In this document: piece by piece, positions 44,348 through 52,340 of the stretch | Numbering within the stretch: the stretch's first letter is position 1 | Layout of the letters: the number at the start of each line of letters is the position of its first letter | Source: Alphaproteobacteria bacterium | GTDB lineage: Bacteria; Pseudomonadota; Alphaproteobacteria; Micropepsales; Micropepsaceae | DNA: 64,000 bases | Assembly: GCA_017308475.1 (NCBI GenBank) | Contig: JAFKEU010000005.1 | Coordinates: 372,001 to 436,000, forward strand | Direction of reading: 5' to 3' | Notes under the pieces: generated by a model | The model's database searches: none | What the model was told of the DNA's origin: nothing | The model's input: only the letters and a program-made list of their open reading frames with translations | Position numbers and translations under genes: made by a program

Positions 44348-44826
44348 TGCGCGGACCTTTCAAGGCGGCTCATGATGCTGATCGACGGCAGCGCCATCTC
44401 GGCGGCGGGCCGTGCGGCGGCGCGGCTGGCGGTGGTGGCGCTTTCCATGCCCCCGCGCTGTGTCGCAGCGCTTTCCATGCCCCCGCGCTGCGTCGCAGCG
44501 CATTCCATGCGTTGCGCGATGCGCTCGCCCGAGGCGGCAAGCACCGACAATTCATCGATATGCAGGCGCGCCCGCTTCAGCCGCTCGTCCAGCGTGGCGG
44601 CGGCCTCGCCGGCTGCGGCCTTCAGCGCCCGCAACGACGCGCCCGCGCCGGCGATCGCCATGTTCAGTTCTCCGATGGTGCGCGACAGGCCTTCCTGGCC
44701 CTTGCGCACGGCGGCCAGGCGCCGCTCCAGCAAGATGCAATAGCCCAGGGTGAAGACCAGAAGCAGGTCCAGCGCCAGCTCCATGAAGAAGGCCGGGCCC
44801 AGGTTCGAAAGGAAATTGGCGATCAT
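44344..44826 (-). CDS. DUF6468 membrane protein of the fliL-fliM operon
   Basis: A 160-residue protein with one N-terminal membrane helix (MELALDLLLVFTLGYCILLERRL) and a long cytoplasmic helix. DUF6468 proteins sit between fliM and motE in alphaproteobacteria and have no assigned function. Near residue 110-135 it carries a tandem repeat, MECAATQRGG then MESAATQRGG then MESATT, encoded by a 30-bp DNA repeat. Confidence 0.82.
   Translation of the reverse strand: MIANFLSNLGPAFFMELALDLLLVFTLGYCILLERRLAAVRKGQEGLSRTIGELNMAIAGAGASLRALKAAAGEAAATLDERLKRARLHIDELSVLAASGERIAQRMECAATQRGGMESAATQRGGMESATTASRAAARPAAEMALPSISIMSRLERSAQ
44441..44511. repeat. 30-bp tandem repeat inside the DUF6468 gene
   Basis: Two units (44441-44470 and 44471-44500) differ at one base, with an 11-base partial third. 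In frame, each adds MESAATQRGG. The near identity suggests a recent slip or expansion that preserves the frame. Confidence 0.85.
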
Positions 44827-44847
44827 GGATCGTCTCTCCTGTTGGTT

Positions 44848-45888
44848 TTACAGAGCCCGCGAGGCATCGGTGCGCTCGATGGCGTCATCGACCCGCACGG
44901 CGACATTGGCGTTGACCCGGCCCATGCGGCCGGTCAGCAGCGGCACGCCGCGGCAGCGCAGTTCGACCTTGGACTCAGGGCCCGCGCTCAGCATCAGGGT
45001 CTGGCCGACTTCCAGGTTCATCACCTTGTGCAGCGGCATGGTCTGCTCGTCCAGGATCGCCTCGATGTCGATCCTGGTGGACCACAATTCGGTGGCAAGA
45101 TGGCTTTCCCAGATGGAGTCGCGGCCGAACTTCTCGCCCATGAACTGCTGCAGCAGAAGCTTGCGGATGGGCTCCAGCGTCGCATAGGGCAGCAGCAGCT
45201 CGGTGCGCCCGCCGCGATCTTCCATGTCGATGCGCAGCTTGACCAGGATGGCGGCATTGGCGGGCCGGGCGATGGCCGCGAAGCGCGGGTTGGTCTCCAG
45301 GCGGTCCAGCGAGAAGCTGACCGGCGCCAGGGGCTCGAATGCGGCGCACATGTCCTGCATGATCACCTCGATCATGCGCTGCACCAGCGTGCGCTCGATG
45401 GTGGTATAGGGCCGGCCCTCGATGCGCATGGCCGAAGAGCCGCGCCGCCCGCCCAGAAGCACGTCCACGATGGAGTAGATCAGGTTGGAATCCACCGTGA
45501 ACAGGTCGTAATTGTCCAGTTCCTCGGCATGGAACACCGCCAGGATGGCGGGCAGGGGGATGGAGTTCAGATAGTCGCCGAAGCGGATCGACGTGATGGA
45601 ATCCAGGCTCACCTCGACATTGTCGCTGGTGAAGTTGCGCAGCGACGTCGTCATCAGCCGCACCAGGCGGTCGAAGACGATTTCCAGCATCGGCAGGCGC
45701 TCATAGCTGACCAGCGCCGAATTGATGATGGCGCGGACGCCGGACTTGTCCTGCATCTGCTCGGCGCTGACGTCGAAGCCCAGAAGGGAGTCGATCTCCT
45801 CCTGGTTCAGCACGCGCTCGGCGCCGGCGGCGTCGCCGGCCTCGAGGGGCGCGGCATCGGTCTGGATCTCTGGGGTCTCGTCGGCCAT
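44848..45888 (-). CDS. fliM: Flagellar motor switch protein FliM
   Basis: A 346-residue FliM of the C ring, which binds CheY-P and sets rotation direction. It has LNQEEIDSLLGF near the N-terminus (the CheY-binding region), YERLPMLEIVFDRLVRLMTTSLRNFT, then SIRFGDYLNSIPLPAILAVFHAEELDNYDLFTVD, and a C-terminal SpoA-like domain with LRCRGVPLLTGRMGRVNANVAVRVDDAI. Follows fliL by 19 bases. Confidence 0.97.
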   Translation of the reverse strand: MADETPEIQTDAAPLEAGDAAGAERVLNQEEIDSLLGFDVSAEQMQDKSGVRAIINSALVSYERLPMLEIVFDRLVRLMTTSLRNFTSDNVEVSLDSITSIRFGDYLNSIPLPAILAVFHAEELDNYDLFTVDSNLIYSIVDVLLGGRRGSSAMRIEGRPYTTIERTLVQRMIEVIMQDMCAAFEPLAPVSFSLDRLETNPRFAAIARPANAAILVKLRIDMEDRGGRTELLLPYATLEPIRKLLLQQFMGEKFGRDSIWESHLATELWSTRIDIEAILDEQTMPLHKVMNLEVGQTLMLSAGPESKVELRCRGVPLLTGRMGRVNANVAVRVDDAIERTDASRAL

Positions 45889-45907
45889 GGTTCTGTTCTC
45901 GGAAGGG

Positions 45908-46450
45908 CTACTGTACGATCATTTCCTTGAGCAGCACGTCGCGCACATGATAGGGCGCGGCGGCCACATTCACGCGGCGCAGCAGCTCTTCCTTCAGGCG
46001 CAGAACACCGGCCGAACCTTTCAGGTCGTCGAGCCGCAATTCGCGCAGATAGGCCTGGAACTGATCGGTGATGCGCGGCATCAGGGGCTGTATCGCGGCC
46101 TTGTGCTCCTCGTCATCCATTTCCAGCGACACCGACAACTTCAGATAGGCGGGGGTGCCGTCGCTTGACTGGATGTTGACCAGGATGTCCTGCATGTCGC
46201 TGAAGGCGACCTTTGGCGGGGTGATGGGCGCTTCCTCGGCCTCTGCACCCGCCTTGGATTTCTCGCCGGCGAAGAGAAAGAAGTACGCACCGGCGCCGCC
46301 GCCGCCCACCACCAGCAGCAAGGCCGGCACGGCGATCATCAGCATTTTTTTGGTCAGGAATTTCTTCAGCCCCTTGGGGGCCTGGGCCGCACCTTCGGCG
46401 CCGGCATCCTCGCCGTCCTTTGCCTCGGGGACCTCTGCCTTGCTCGCCAT
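45908..46450 (-). CDS. fliL: Flagellar basal body-associated protein FliL
   Basis: A 180-residue FliL with a charged cytoplasmic start, one membrane helix (MLMIAVPALLLVVGGGGAGAYFFLFAG) and a periplasmic domain (DILVNIQSSDGTPAYLKLSVSLEM, ending YHVRDVLLKEMIVQ). It surrounds the stators and raises motor torque. First gene of fliL-fliM-DUF6468-motE, divergent from flgF. Confidence 0.95.
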   Translation of the reverse strand: MASKAEVPEAKDGEDAGAEGAAQAPKGLKKFLTKKMLMIAVPALLLVVGGGGAGAYFFLFAGEKSKAGAEAEEAPITPPKVAFSDMQDILVNIQSSDGTPAYLKLSVSLEMDDEEHKAAIQPLMPRITDQFQAYLRELRLDDLKGSAGVLRLKEELLRRVNVAAAPYHVRDVLLKEMIVQ

Positions 46451-46496
46451 TGCCGGTTCTCTTGAATTCGACGAGGCCAGACTTGCGCAAACGTGG

Positions 46497-46511
46497 TTAA
46501 GGAGTGGTTCA
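46497..46511. promoter_or_regulatory. CtrA-like box at fliL
   Basis: TTAA-GGAGTGG-TTCA, one mismatch from TTAA-N7-TTAA; on the fliL strand it ends with a perfect TTAACC. It lies about 47 bases upstream of the fliL ATG. Confidence 0.5.
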
Positions 46512-46514
46512 AAT

Positions 46515-46551
46515 TGCCGGGTGGACCGGTTTCACCCGGCAGGAATTTCCG
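46515..46551. promoter_or_regulatory. FlbD-like dyads between fliL and flgF
   Basis: A perfect inverted repeat, TGCCGGGTG / CACCCGGCA (46515-46541), overlaps a dyad CGGCA-GGAAT-TTCCG (46537-46551), one mismatch from CGGCA-N5-TGCCG. The dyad is centred about 60 bases before the flgF sigma-54 element. It could activate flgF and repress fliL. Confidence 0.55.
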
Positions 46552-46602
46552 CCCGCGATCCATCGTGTCCGCAAAAAGCCAGCAAAACGGGGGCTCCGAA
46601 GC

Positions 46603-46618
46603 TGGCACGGCGGCTGCA
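46603..46618 (+). promoter_or_regulatory. Sigma-54 promoter of flgF-flgG-flgA-flgH
   Basis: TGGCACGGCGGCTGCA, one mismatch from the -24/-12 consensus and GG-N10-GC spacing exact. Predicted start near 46629, leaving a 30-base leader. Confidence 0.9.
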
Positions 46619-46659
46619 CCTGCCTTTGCACGGATCAGAAGGATCTGCACGGGTGCACA

Positions 46660-47400
46660 ATGGACAATTCACTTCTCGTTAGTCTTTCACAGCAGCTCGC
46701 GGCGTTTCGCGCGATCGATGTGATTGCCAACAATATCGCCAACGCCTCCACCCCCGGCTACAAGCGCGAATCCACCAAGTTCGAGGAATACATCGCCCAG
46801 ATGCATCCTGCCGAAGGCGAGACGGGTTCCCAGTCGGTCAGCTTCGTCAAGGACGCCGGCACAATGCGCGACCTCGCCCAGGGCCATATGACCCAGACGG
46901 GCGCGCCATTCGACCTGGCCATCAACGGCAAGGGCTTCTTCGCGGTGCAGACGCCCCAGGGCCTGCGCTATACCCGCGACGGCCATTTCTCGCTGGATGC
47001 AAACGGCCAGATCGTCAATTCCAGCGGCTATGCGCTGCAGGGCGACGGCGGCGCCATCACCATCACCCCCGACGACGGCGACATCCGCATCGCGCCGGAC
47101 GGCACGGTATCGGGCCGCACCGGCCAGCTGGCCAAGGTGCGCGTGGCCGACTTCGCCGATGAATATGCGATGGTGAAGCAAGGGGCCAATCTCTATTCCA
47201 CCGACCAGCAGGCCCAGACGCCGGCGGTGATCGACATCCGCCAGGGCGCGCTGGAAGGCTCCAATGTGCAGCCGGTGCTCGAAATCAGCCACATGATCGA
47301 GGTGATGCGCGCCTATGAGGCGACCGCGACCCTCACCAAGAACCAGCAGGACATGAAGCGGGATGCCGTCGAGAAGCTCGGCGCCATGCCGGTATCATAG
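46660..47400 (+). CDS. flgF: Flagellar basal-body rod protein FlgF
   Basis: A 246-residue proximal rod protein. It begins MDNSLLVSLSQQLAAFRAIDVIANNIANASTPGYKRE with the rod N-terminal motif, has LAINGKGFFAVQTPQGLRYTRDGHFSLD mid-protein, and ends with the helix SHMIEVMRAYEATATLTKNQQDM. The start at 46660 fits the family; the frame is open 52 codons upstream, but that stretch contains the promoter. First gene of flgF-flgG-flgA-flgH. Confidence 0.96.
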   Translation: MDNSLLVSLSQQLAAFRAIDVIANNIANASTPGYKRESTKFEEYIAQMHPAEGETGSQSVSFVKDAGTMRDLAQGHMTQTGAPFDLAINGKGFFAVQTPQGLRYTRDGHFSLDANGQIVNSSGYALQGDGGAITITPDDGDIRIAPDGTVSGRTGQLAKVRVADFADEYAMVKQGANLYSTDQQAQTPAVIDIRQGALEGSNVQPVLEISHMIEVMRAYEATATLTKNQQDMKRDAVEKLGAMPVS

Positions 47401-47412
47401 GAGAACTGACCC

Positions 47413-48201
47413 ATGAGAGCCCTTTCCATCGCCTCGACCGGCATGCTGGCCCAGCAGACCAATGTCGAAGTCATCGCCAACAACCTGGCGAACATGAACA
47501 CCACGGCCTTCAAGCAGCAGCGCGCCGAATTCCAGGACCTGCTCTACCAGAACATCCAGGTGCCGGGGTCGCAGACCTCCGACCAGGGCACCTATGCCCC
47601 CAACGGCATCCAGCTGGGCGCGGGCGTGCGCACCGCGGCGGTCTATCGCATCACCACCCAGGGCGACCTGAAATCGACCGGCAATCCCTATGACGTCGCC
47701 ATCCAGGGCCCCGGCTTCTTCCGCGTGCAGCAGGCCGACGGCACCGATGCCTACAGCCGCTCGGGCAATTTCTCGCTCAGCCCCCAGGGCCAGCTGGTCA
47801 CCCAGGACGGCCTGATCGTCCAGCCCGGCATCGCCATCCCGCAGAACACGCTTTCGGTGAGCATCAACGCCCAGGGCCAGGTCAACGCTACCATCGCCGG
47901 CAATTCCACGCCCCAGACCGTGGGCCAGCTGGAGCTGACGCGCTTTCCCAACGAAGCGGGCCTGCAGGCACTGGGCAGCAATCTCTACATCGAGACGCCA
48001 GGCTCGGGCAGTCCCCAGGCGGGCGTTCCCGGCTCGGTCGGCTACGGCACCATCCAGCAGGGCTTTCTGGAAACCTCCAACGTCAACTCGGTGGACGAGA
48101 TCACGGCGCTGATCACCGCCCAGCGGGCCTATGAAATGAACTCCAAGGTGATCTCGGCGGCAGACCAGATGCTGCAGGACGCCTCCAGGCTGGGATCCTA
48201 A
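47413..48201 (+). CDS. flgG: Flagellar distal rod protein FlgG
   Basis: A 262-residue distal rod protein: MRALSIASTGMLAQQTNVEVIANNLANMNTTAFKQQRAEFQDLLYQ, then VAIQGPGFFRVQQADGTDAYSRSGNFSLS, and the C-terminal EITALITAQRAYEMNSKVISAADQML. Starts 12 bases after flgF with GGAG upstream. Confidence 0.98.
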   Translation: MRALSIASTGMLAQQTNVEVIANNLANMNTTAFKQQRAEFQDLLYQNIQVPGSQTSDQGTYAPNGIQLGAGVRTAAVYRITTQGDLKSTGNPYDVAIQGPGFFRVQQADGTDAYSRSGNFSLSPQGQLVTQDGLIVQPGIAIPQNTLSVSINAQGQVNATIAGNSTPQTVGQLELTRFPNEAGLQALGSNLYIETPGSGSPQAGVPGSVGYGTIQQGFLETSNVNSVDEITALITAQRAYEMNSKVISAADQMLQDASRLGS

Positions 48202-48204
48202 GCC

Positions 48205-48708
48205 ATGATGCGCAAACTCATCCTCACCCTGACGCTCTGTTTCGCGCTTCCCACCGCGCTTCTGGCCGCCACAAGCGCCTTCGCCGCCACAGTGCGGATC
48301 GTGGTGCCGGCGCGCGACATCGCCCGCGGCGATGTGATCGGCGAAAGCGACCTGACCTACGTCACCGTCGACGGCAACGCCCTGATGTCCGGCGTCGCCA
48401 CTTCGATGGACGAGATCAAGGGCATGCAGGCCCGCCGCGTCCTGGGCGCCGGCCAGCCGCTGCGCGGCACCGATGTGCGCCGCCCCATCGTGGTCAGCAA
48501 GGGCCAGGTGGTGACCATGGTGTTCAGCGCGCCGGGCGTGGAAGTCACCGCCACCGGCCGCGCGATGACCGAGGGCGGCGTCGGCGATACCGTGACCGTC
48601 CAGAACCCGGCTTCTTACCGCATGATCTCCGCCACCGTCACCGCCCCCGGCACCGTGCGCGCCGATGGCGGCGTCATCTCCAGCCCCACCCGCACTGCCA
48701 GCCGATAG
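48205..48708 (+). CDS. flgA: P-ring assembly chaperone FlgA
   Basis: A 167-residue periplasmic chaperone that guides FlgI into the P ring. Signal peptide (LILTLTLCFALPTALLAATSAFA), then an SAF domain (VRIVVPARDIARGDVIGESDLTYV) and the C-terminal GQVVTMVFSAPGVEVTATGRAM. Starts 3 bases after the flgG stop. Confidence 0.94.
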   Translation: MMRKLILTLTLCFALPTALLAATSAFAATVRIVVPARDIARGDVIGESDLTYVTVDGNALMSGVATSMDEIKGMQARRVLGAGQPLRGTDVRRPIVVSKGQVVTMVFSAPGVEVTATGRAMTEGGVGDTVTVQNPASYRMISATVTAPGTVRADGGVISSPTRTASR

Positions 48709-48717
48709 GATCCAGCC

Positions 48718-49443
48718 ATGCGTGCCCTTTTGCCCAAGCTTGTCGCCGCCGCCTTGACCGGCGTTGCCCTGTCCGGCTGCTCGGCCATGGACCGGCTGGA
48801 GAATATCGGCGAGGCCCCAAAACTGACCGCGGTGGACAATCCGGCCGGCCGCCAGATCGTGGCCGCCATCCCCGCGCCCCAGCCCATCATGCATGTCGAC
48901 AACTCGCTGTGGCAGCCGGGCGCGCACTCCTTCTTCCATGATCCCCGCGCCAGCCATGTGGGCGATGTGATCACGGTGAACGTCAACATCGCCGACGCCG
49001 CCAAACTGTCGAACAGCTCGACCCGCGGCCGTACCAATTCGGACAATGCCAACCTGACCAATTTCTTCGGGCTGGAGAATGCGCTGCCCACCAATGTCGA
49101 CCCCACCAGCCTGGTGAAGATGGGTTCCGACATGACCAATACCGGCACCGGCGCGATCAACCGCTCCGAAGCCATCAACCTGACCCTGGCGGCGCTGGTC
49201 GCCCAGGTGCTGCCCAACGGCAATCTGGTGATCGACGGCCATCAGGAAGTGCGGGTGAACAACGAACTGCGCGACATGCGCGTATCCGGCATCGTGCGCC
49301 GCGAGGACATCACCCAGGACAACACCGTCAACCTGGCCCAGATTGCCGAAGCGCGCATCTCCTATGGCGGGCGCGGCCAGGTCACCGACGTGCAGCAGCC
49401 GCGCTATGGCAGTCAGGTCTTCGACGTGCTGATGCCGTTCTAA
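48718..49443 (+). CDS. flgH: Flagellar L-ring lipoprotein FlgH
   Basis: A 241-residue outer-membrane ring lipoprotein. The lipobox is ALSGC with the modified Cys21. Then WQPGAHSFFHDPRASHVGDVITVNVNIAD, NGNLVIDGHQEVRVNNELRDMRVSGIVRREDI and SYGGRGQVTDVQQPRYGSQVFDVLMPF at the end, all family hallmarks. Last gene of the operon. Confidence 0.97.
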   Translation: MRALLPKLVAAALTGVALSGCSAMDRLENIGEAPKLTAVDNPAGRQIVAAIPAPQPIMHVDNSLWQPGAHSFFHDPRASHVGDVITVNVNIADAAKLSNSSTRGRTNSDNANLTNFFGLENALPTNVDPTSLVKMGSDMTNTGTGAINRSEAINLTLAALVAQVLPNGNLVIDGHQEVRVNNELRDMRVSGIVRREDITQDNTVNLAQIAEARISYGGRGQVTDVQQPRYGSQVFDVLMPF

Positions 49444-49560
49444 AGAAACCCCCTCCGTCGGCAACTCGGTCTGCCTAAAGGCGGACCCATCGTTGCCGAC
49501 ACTCCCCCTTCTGGGGCGCTTTGCGCCGAAGGGGAAGGAGGCCGGTGCCAGCCGGGGGCG
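49443..49560. repeat. Dispersed intergenic repeat, copy 4
   Basis: Begins CCCCCTCCGTCGGCAACTCG and continues CCCATCGTTGCCGACACTC and a hairpin CCCCCTTC / GAAGGGGAAGG around a GCGC loop. Same orientation as copy 2 and, like it, directly follows a gene's stop codon. Confidence 0.65.
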
Positions 49561-49591
49561 CGTCGCGAAATGTGGCGCTCGAGTTCAAAGA

Positions 49592-49617
49592 AAAAGGCCG
49601 GCGCTGGCCGGCCTTTT
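49592..49617. terminator. Bidirectional terminator between flgH and dksA
   Basis: A perfect stem AAAAGGCCGGC / GCCGGCCTTTT with a GCTG loop. The A- and T-runs serve both strands. Confidence 0.92.
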
Positions 49618-49626
49618 CAATTCGGG

Positions 49627-50043
49627 CTAGTCGTCCCGGTAGACCTTTTCGCGCCGCTCATGGCGCTCCTGCGCCTCGATCGACAGCGTCGCGATGGGGC
49701 GCGCATCCAGCCGTTTGAGCGAGATGGGTTCGCCCGTCTCCTCGCAGAAGCCATAGGAACCATCGTCAATGCGGCGAAGCGCGGAATCGATCTTGGCGAT
49801 CAGCTTGCGCTGGCGGTCGCGGGTCCTCAGTTCCAGCTGGCGCTCGGCCTCGGTCGAGGCGCGATCGGCCAAGTCGGCATGCGGCACGGTTTCCGCCTGC
49901 AGATTCTGGATGGTCTCCCGGCTTTCCTTGAGGATTTCTTCTTTCCACTGATTGAGCTTGCGCCGGAAATATTCGCGCTGACGCTCATTCATAAAGGGCT
50001 CATTTTCCGACGGCCGATAGTCAGCCGGGATTTGGGTACCCAT
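49627..50043 (-). CDS. dksA: RNA polymerase-binding transcription factor DksA
   Basis: A 138-residue DksA, which works with ppGpp on RNA polymerase at stable-RNA and amino-acid promoters. The coiled coil runs through RREYFRRKLNQWKEEILKE-like sequence to about residue 95. The C-terminal finger reads CEETGEP...LSIEA, so only one of four zinc cysteines remains, as in other alphaproteobacterial DksA proteins. The start at 50043 has GGGAG upstream. Confidence 0.93.
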   Translation of the reverse strand: MGTQIPADYRPSENEPFMNERQREYFRRKLNQWKEEILKESRETIQNLQAETVPHADLADRASTEAERQLELRTRDRQRKLIAKIDSALRRIDDGSYGFCEETGEPISLKRLDARPIATLSIEAQERHERREKVYRDD

Positions 50044-50273
50044 GCGCACTCCCTTCGAAGCGGGGCGGGCGGCAGAAAAGAGGTAACACCCGCCTTGAGG
50101 GCCGGGGTTATACCGGCGCCTCAACCCGGCAGCAATCGGGAAAGCGTGTTAAAGTAACTGCTGCACAAAATTCGGGCATTTCCGGCCAAAGTCGTTGGAT
50201 CTCCGGGCATTTCGGGCCGCTGCCGGGCATGCCGGAACCAGGGGACGCCGGAGCTTTCGATTCCCGGCGCCGG

Positions 50274-51167
50274 TCAGTTCAGCAGCAACCGGTTCACATA
50301 CGGATCAAGGCCCTCAGCCCGCGCAATGCGCCGGGGGCGGTAATCGAGCGCGAACACCGGCAGGATCGAATAGCCCACCTCCAGTATCAGGCGCGGGCGG
50401 GCCAGCGGCACCGGTCCGGCATGAATGCCAAAAGTGTCGGCGATGAAGCTGGTGCCGCGCCCTCCGGTTATCGCAATGATCGCCTCGCGGCCATAACGCT
50501 GTTCCAGCTCCGCCTCCTCGATCGGGCGCGCACGGAAGGTTCCCGCATCGAGATGGGATCCCTTTACGTACAGATGCGGTCCCGAATCGCAATCGACATC
50601 GCTCAGGTAGATGAAGAATTTGAAGAAGCGCCAGTCATCGGGATCGCGATGGAAATTCTGGGTCTGGACCTGTGCGCCATCTCCCGGAAAGGACCAGCGC
50701 ATGCCGATGGTCGAGATCGTGGGCATGCAGCCCAGATAGTCGATGGCCAACTGGATCAGGAATGGCGCATTGGCCGTGGCCAGCACATGGGGGCATTCGA
50801 GGACATCTTCCAGCGGCACATCCGCGATCGTGACCTGTGTTTGCGCCTGCCCCGCGCCCAGGCACAGTCCATCCCGCAGCAGCAGCGGCTTGTCGCCGAG
50901 ATAAGCGAGGATGTCGTCGACCTGCCCCGGCTTCAGCATGTCGGGAAGCCGCGCATAGCCATCCTGGCGCAAGCGCTTCACGAATTCCTCGCAGACGCTC
51001 GCCGGAAAGGGTTCGGGGCGCCGCTGCGCCACGTTGATGCCCGCCGCGATCACCCCGGCTGCGGCGCGGCGGATAGCCGGGTGTGTGACAAGACGCTGGG
51101 AATAGTACAGGCAGCCGCGCAGCGACGGCAGACCGATGCGCGAACGCAGGGACGCGTATTCCAGCAT
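50274..51167 (-). CDS. Phytanoyl-CoA dioxygenase-like (PhyH) protein
   Basis: A 297-residue protein with the 2-oxoglutarate/Fe(II) oxygenase pattern of PhyH enzymes: NFHRDPDDWRFFKFFIYLSDVD supplies the His-x-Asp ligands, SGPHLYVKGSHL follows, and the distal His is in FGIHAGPVPLARPRLILEVGY with an Arg that could hold 2-oxoglutarate. Probably hydroxylates a small molecule; substrate unknown. Stands alone between dksA and a phasin-like gene. The gap 50044-50273 shows nothing beyond the end of this gene. Confidence 0.8.
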   Translation of the reverse strand: MLEYASLRSRIGLPSLRGCLYYSQRLVTHPAIRRAAAGVIAAGINVAQRRPEPFPASVCEEFVKRLRQDGYARLPDMLKPGQVDDILAYLGDKPLLLRDGLCLGAGQAQTQVTIADVPLEDVLECPHVLATANAPFLIQLAIDYLGCMPTISTIGMRWSFPGDGAQVQTQNFHRDPDDWRFFKFFIYLSDVDCDSGPHLYVKGSHLDAGTFRARPIEEAELEQRYGREAIIAITGGRGTSFIADTFGIHAGPVPLARPRLILEVGYSILPVFALDYRPRRIARAEGLDPYVNRLLLN

Positions 51168-51408
51168 CGCGTGAGGGAACCTTCAAAAAAGGCAAAGCCA
51201 TTTTCTCCGACTCGCGAAGTTCAATGCGTCCCGGATTGAACATCAAGGACGGTTAAGAGCGCCCGCCCGTGGAACTCCATGTCGAAGCGCCCGTGCGATC
51301 GTCGCAAATCCGCGCTCCAGCCGTCACGCAAATTTTTTGCGGCGGCGCGAAACTGACAAGGTCCGGCCTGCTTCCCACTTGGATCCATCCTTCGAAGGAG
51401 ACTGATTA

Positions 51409-51867
51409 ATGGTTGAGCAAACTCCCGACATGTCCGCCCCCATCCAGGCTGCCTCCGCCCTTACGGCAAGCCTGACCGAAGCTGTCCACAAGAACCGCCT
51501 GCTGATCGAGCAGATGGCCCAATTCACCCGCAACGAAGCCCTGCGCTTCTTCCAGCGCCGGATGGAGCAGGATACGGCCGCCATGAGCAAGCTGCAGGAT
51601 GCCCACGGCATCGGCGCCATCATCGGCGTGCAGCAGGAATGGCTGCGCGGCCTGTTCCAGGATTATGCCGGCCAGAACATGCGCATCGCGGGCCTTGTCC
51701 ATGATCTGACCCAGGACGCATTCGACCGTTGCGGCGAAGTCGCCGGCATGGGCCTCGACAGCGTGCGCCAGGCGGCGAACGGCATGGCGGGCGAGATGCA
51801 AGCCGCTGCGGACATGCCCGCCGAGATGGCGGACAACCCGCAGCAGTACGCCGAAACGCAGCACTGA
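51409..51867 (+). CDS. Phasin-like protein
   Basis: A 152-residue, almost wholly helical protein (ALTASLTEAVHKNRLLIEQMAQFTRNEALRFFQRRM), rich in Ala, Gln and Met, with no membrane segment. This fits phasins, which coat polyhydroxyalkanoate granules. A strong AAGGAG lies upstream of the ATG. No PHA synthase in the window, so the call rests on composition and pattern. Confidence 0.65.
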   Translation: MVEQTPDMSAPIQAASALTASLTEAVHKNRLLIEQMAQFTRNEALRFFQRRMEQDTAAMSKLQDAHGIGAIIGVQQEWLRGLFQDYAGQNMRIAGLVHDLTQDAFDRCGEVAGMGLDSVRQAANGMAGEMQAAADMPAEMADNPQQYAETQH

Positions 51868-52106
51868 TCGCCGGCGCCGAAACTGCGTCCTCCGGGCAAG
51901 CCGGGGGACAGCGGACCTGCGAAAGCGGCGAACGGTTTGAACCTGTGACCTTCGAGCCTGACGAGGTAAGGCGGGGTGGCCACTCCTGCCGAACGGGCCG
52001 CTCCTGCAGCGCGGGTTGCGAAAGCTGGGTCCCCGGACCAGCCGGGGGAGGCGCGCCTTGCGAGCAAATCCGGTGGATTTGCGAGAGCGCCGACCATTCG
52101 CACAAA
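51868..52106. repeat. Non-coding region with a tRNA-fMet relic and duplicated modules
   Basis: At 51935-51965 the minus strand reads CTCGTCAGGCTC joined to GAAGGTCACAGGTTCAAAC: the tRNA-fMet sequence with exactly seven bases (ATAACCT) missing, which removes part of the anticodon loop and stem. Around it, modules of the form CCGG-AGCCGGGGGA followed by TTGCGA or TGCGAAAG occur at about 51895 and 52031. No gene supported. Confidence 0.65.
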
Positions 52107-52136
52107 CGGCTTAGGCCCTGAAAAGGACCTAAGCCG
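52107..52136 (-). terminator. Hairpin after tRNA-fMet
   Basis: Stem CGGCTTAGG / CCTAAGCCG plus inner CC/GG pairs around TTTT, 12 bases after the tRNA, followed on the minus strand by TTTGTG. Likely the tRNA terminator. Confidence 0.75.
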
Positions 52137-52147
52137 TGTGCTCATGA

Positions 52148-52224
<77 letters not shown>

Positions 52225-52340
52225 TCACGGAAGGGAGGCGGGATATAGGACTTTGAGCCGCCGCTGTCCACCCCTGCCGCCGGCTGCGGAAAACCGGACT
52301 TTTGGCTGGATTTTCCCCCCGCCCCCATCGCCGAAAGCCG

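Noticed and set aside
44441-44511. Possible CRISPR array
   Set aside because: Units are directly adjacent with no spacers and encode an in-frame peptide repeat.
49627-50043. DksA as a broken gene because of lost zinc cysteines
   Set aside because: The frame is intact, and alphaproteobacterial DksA proteins commonly lack these cysteines.
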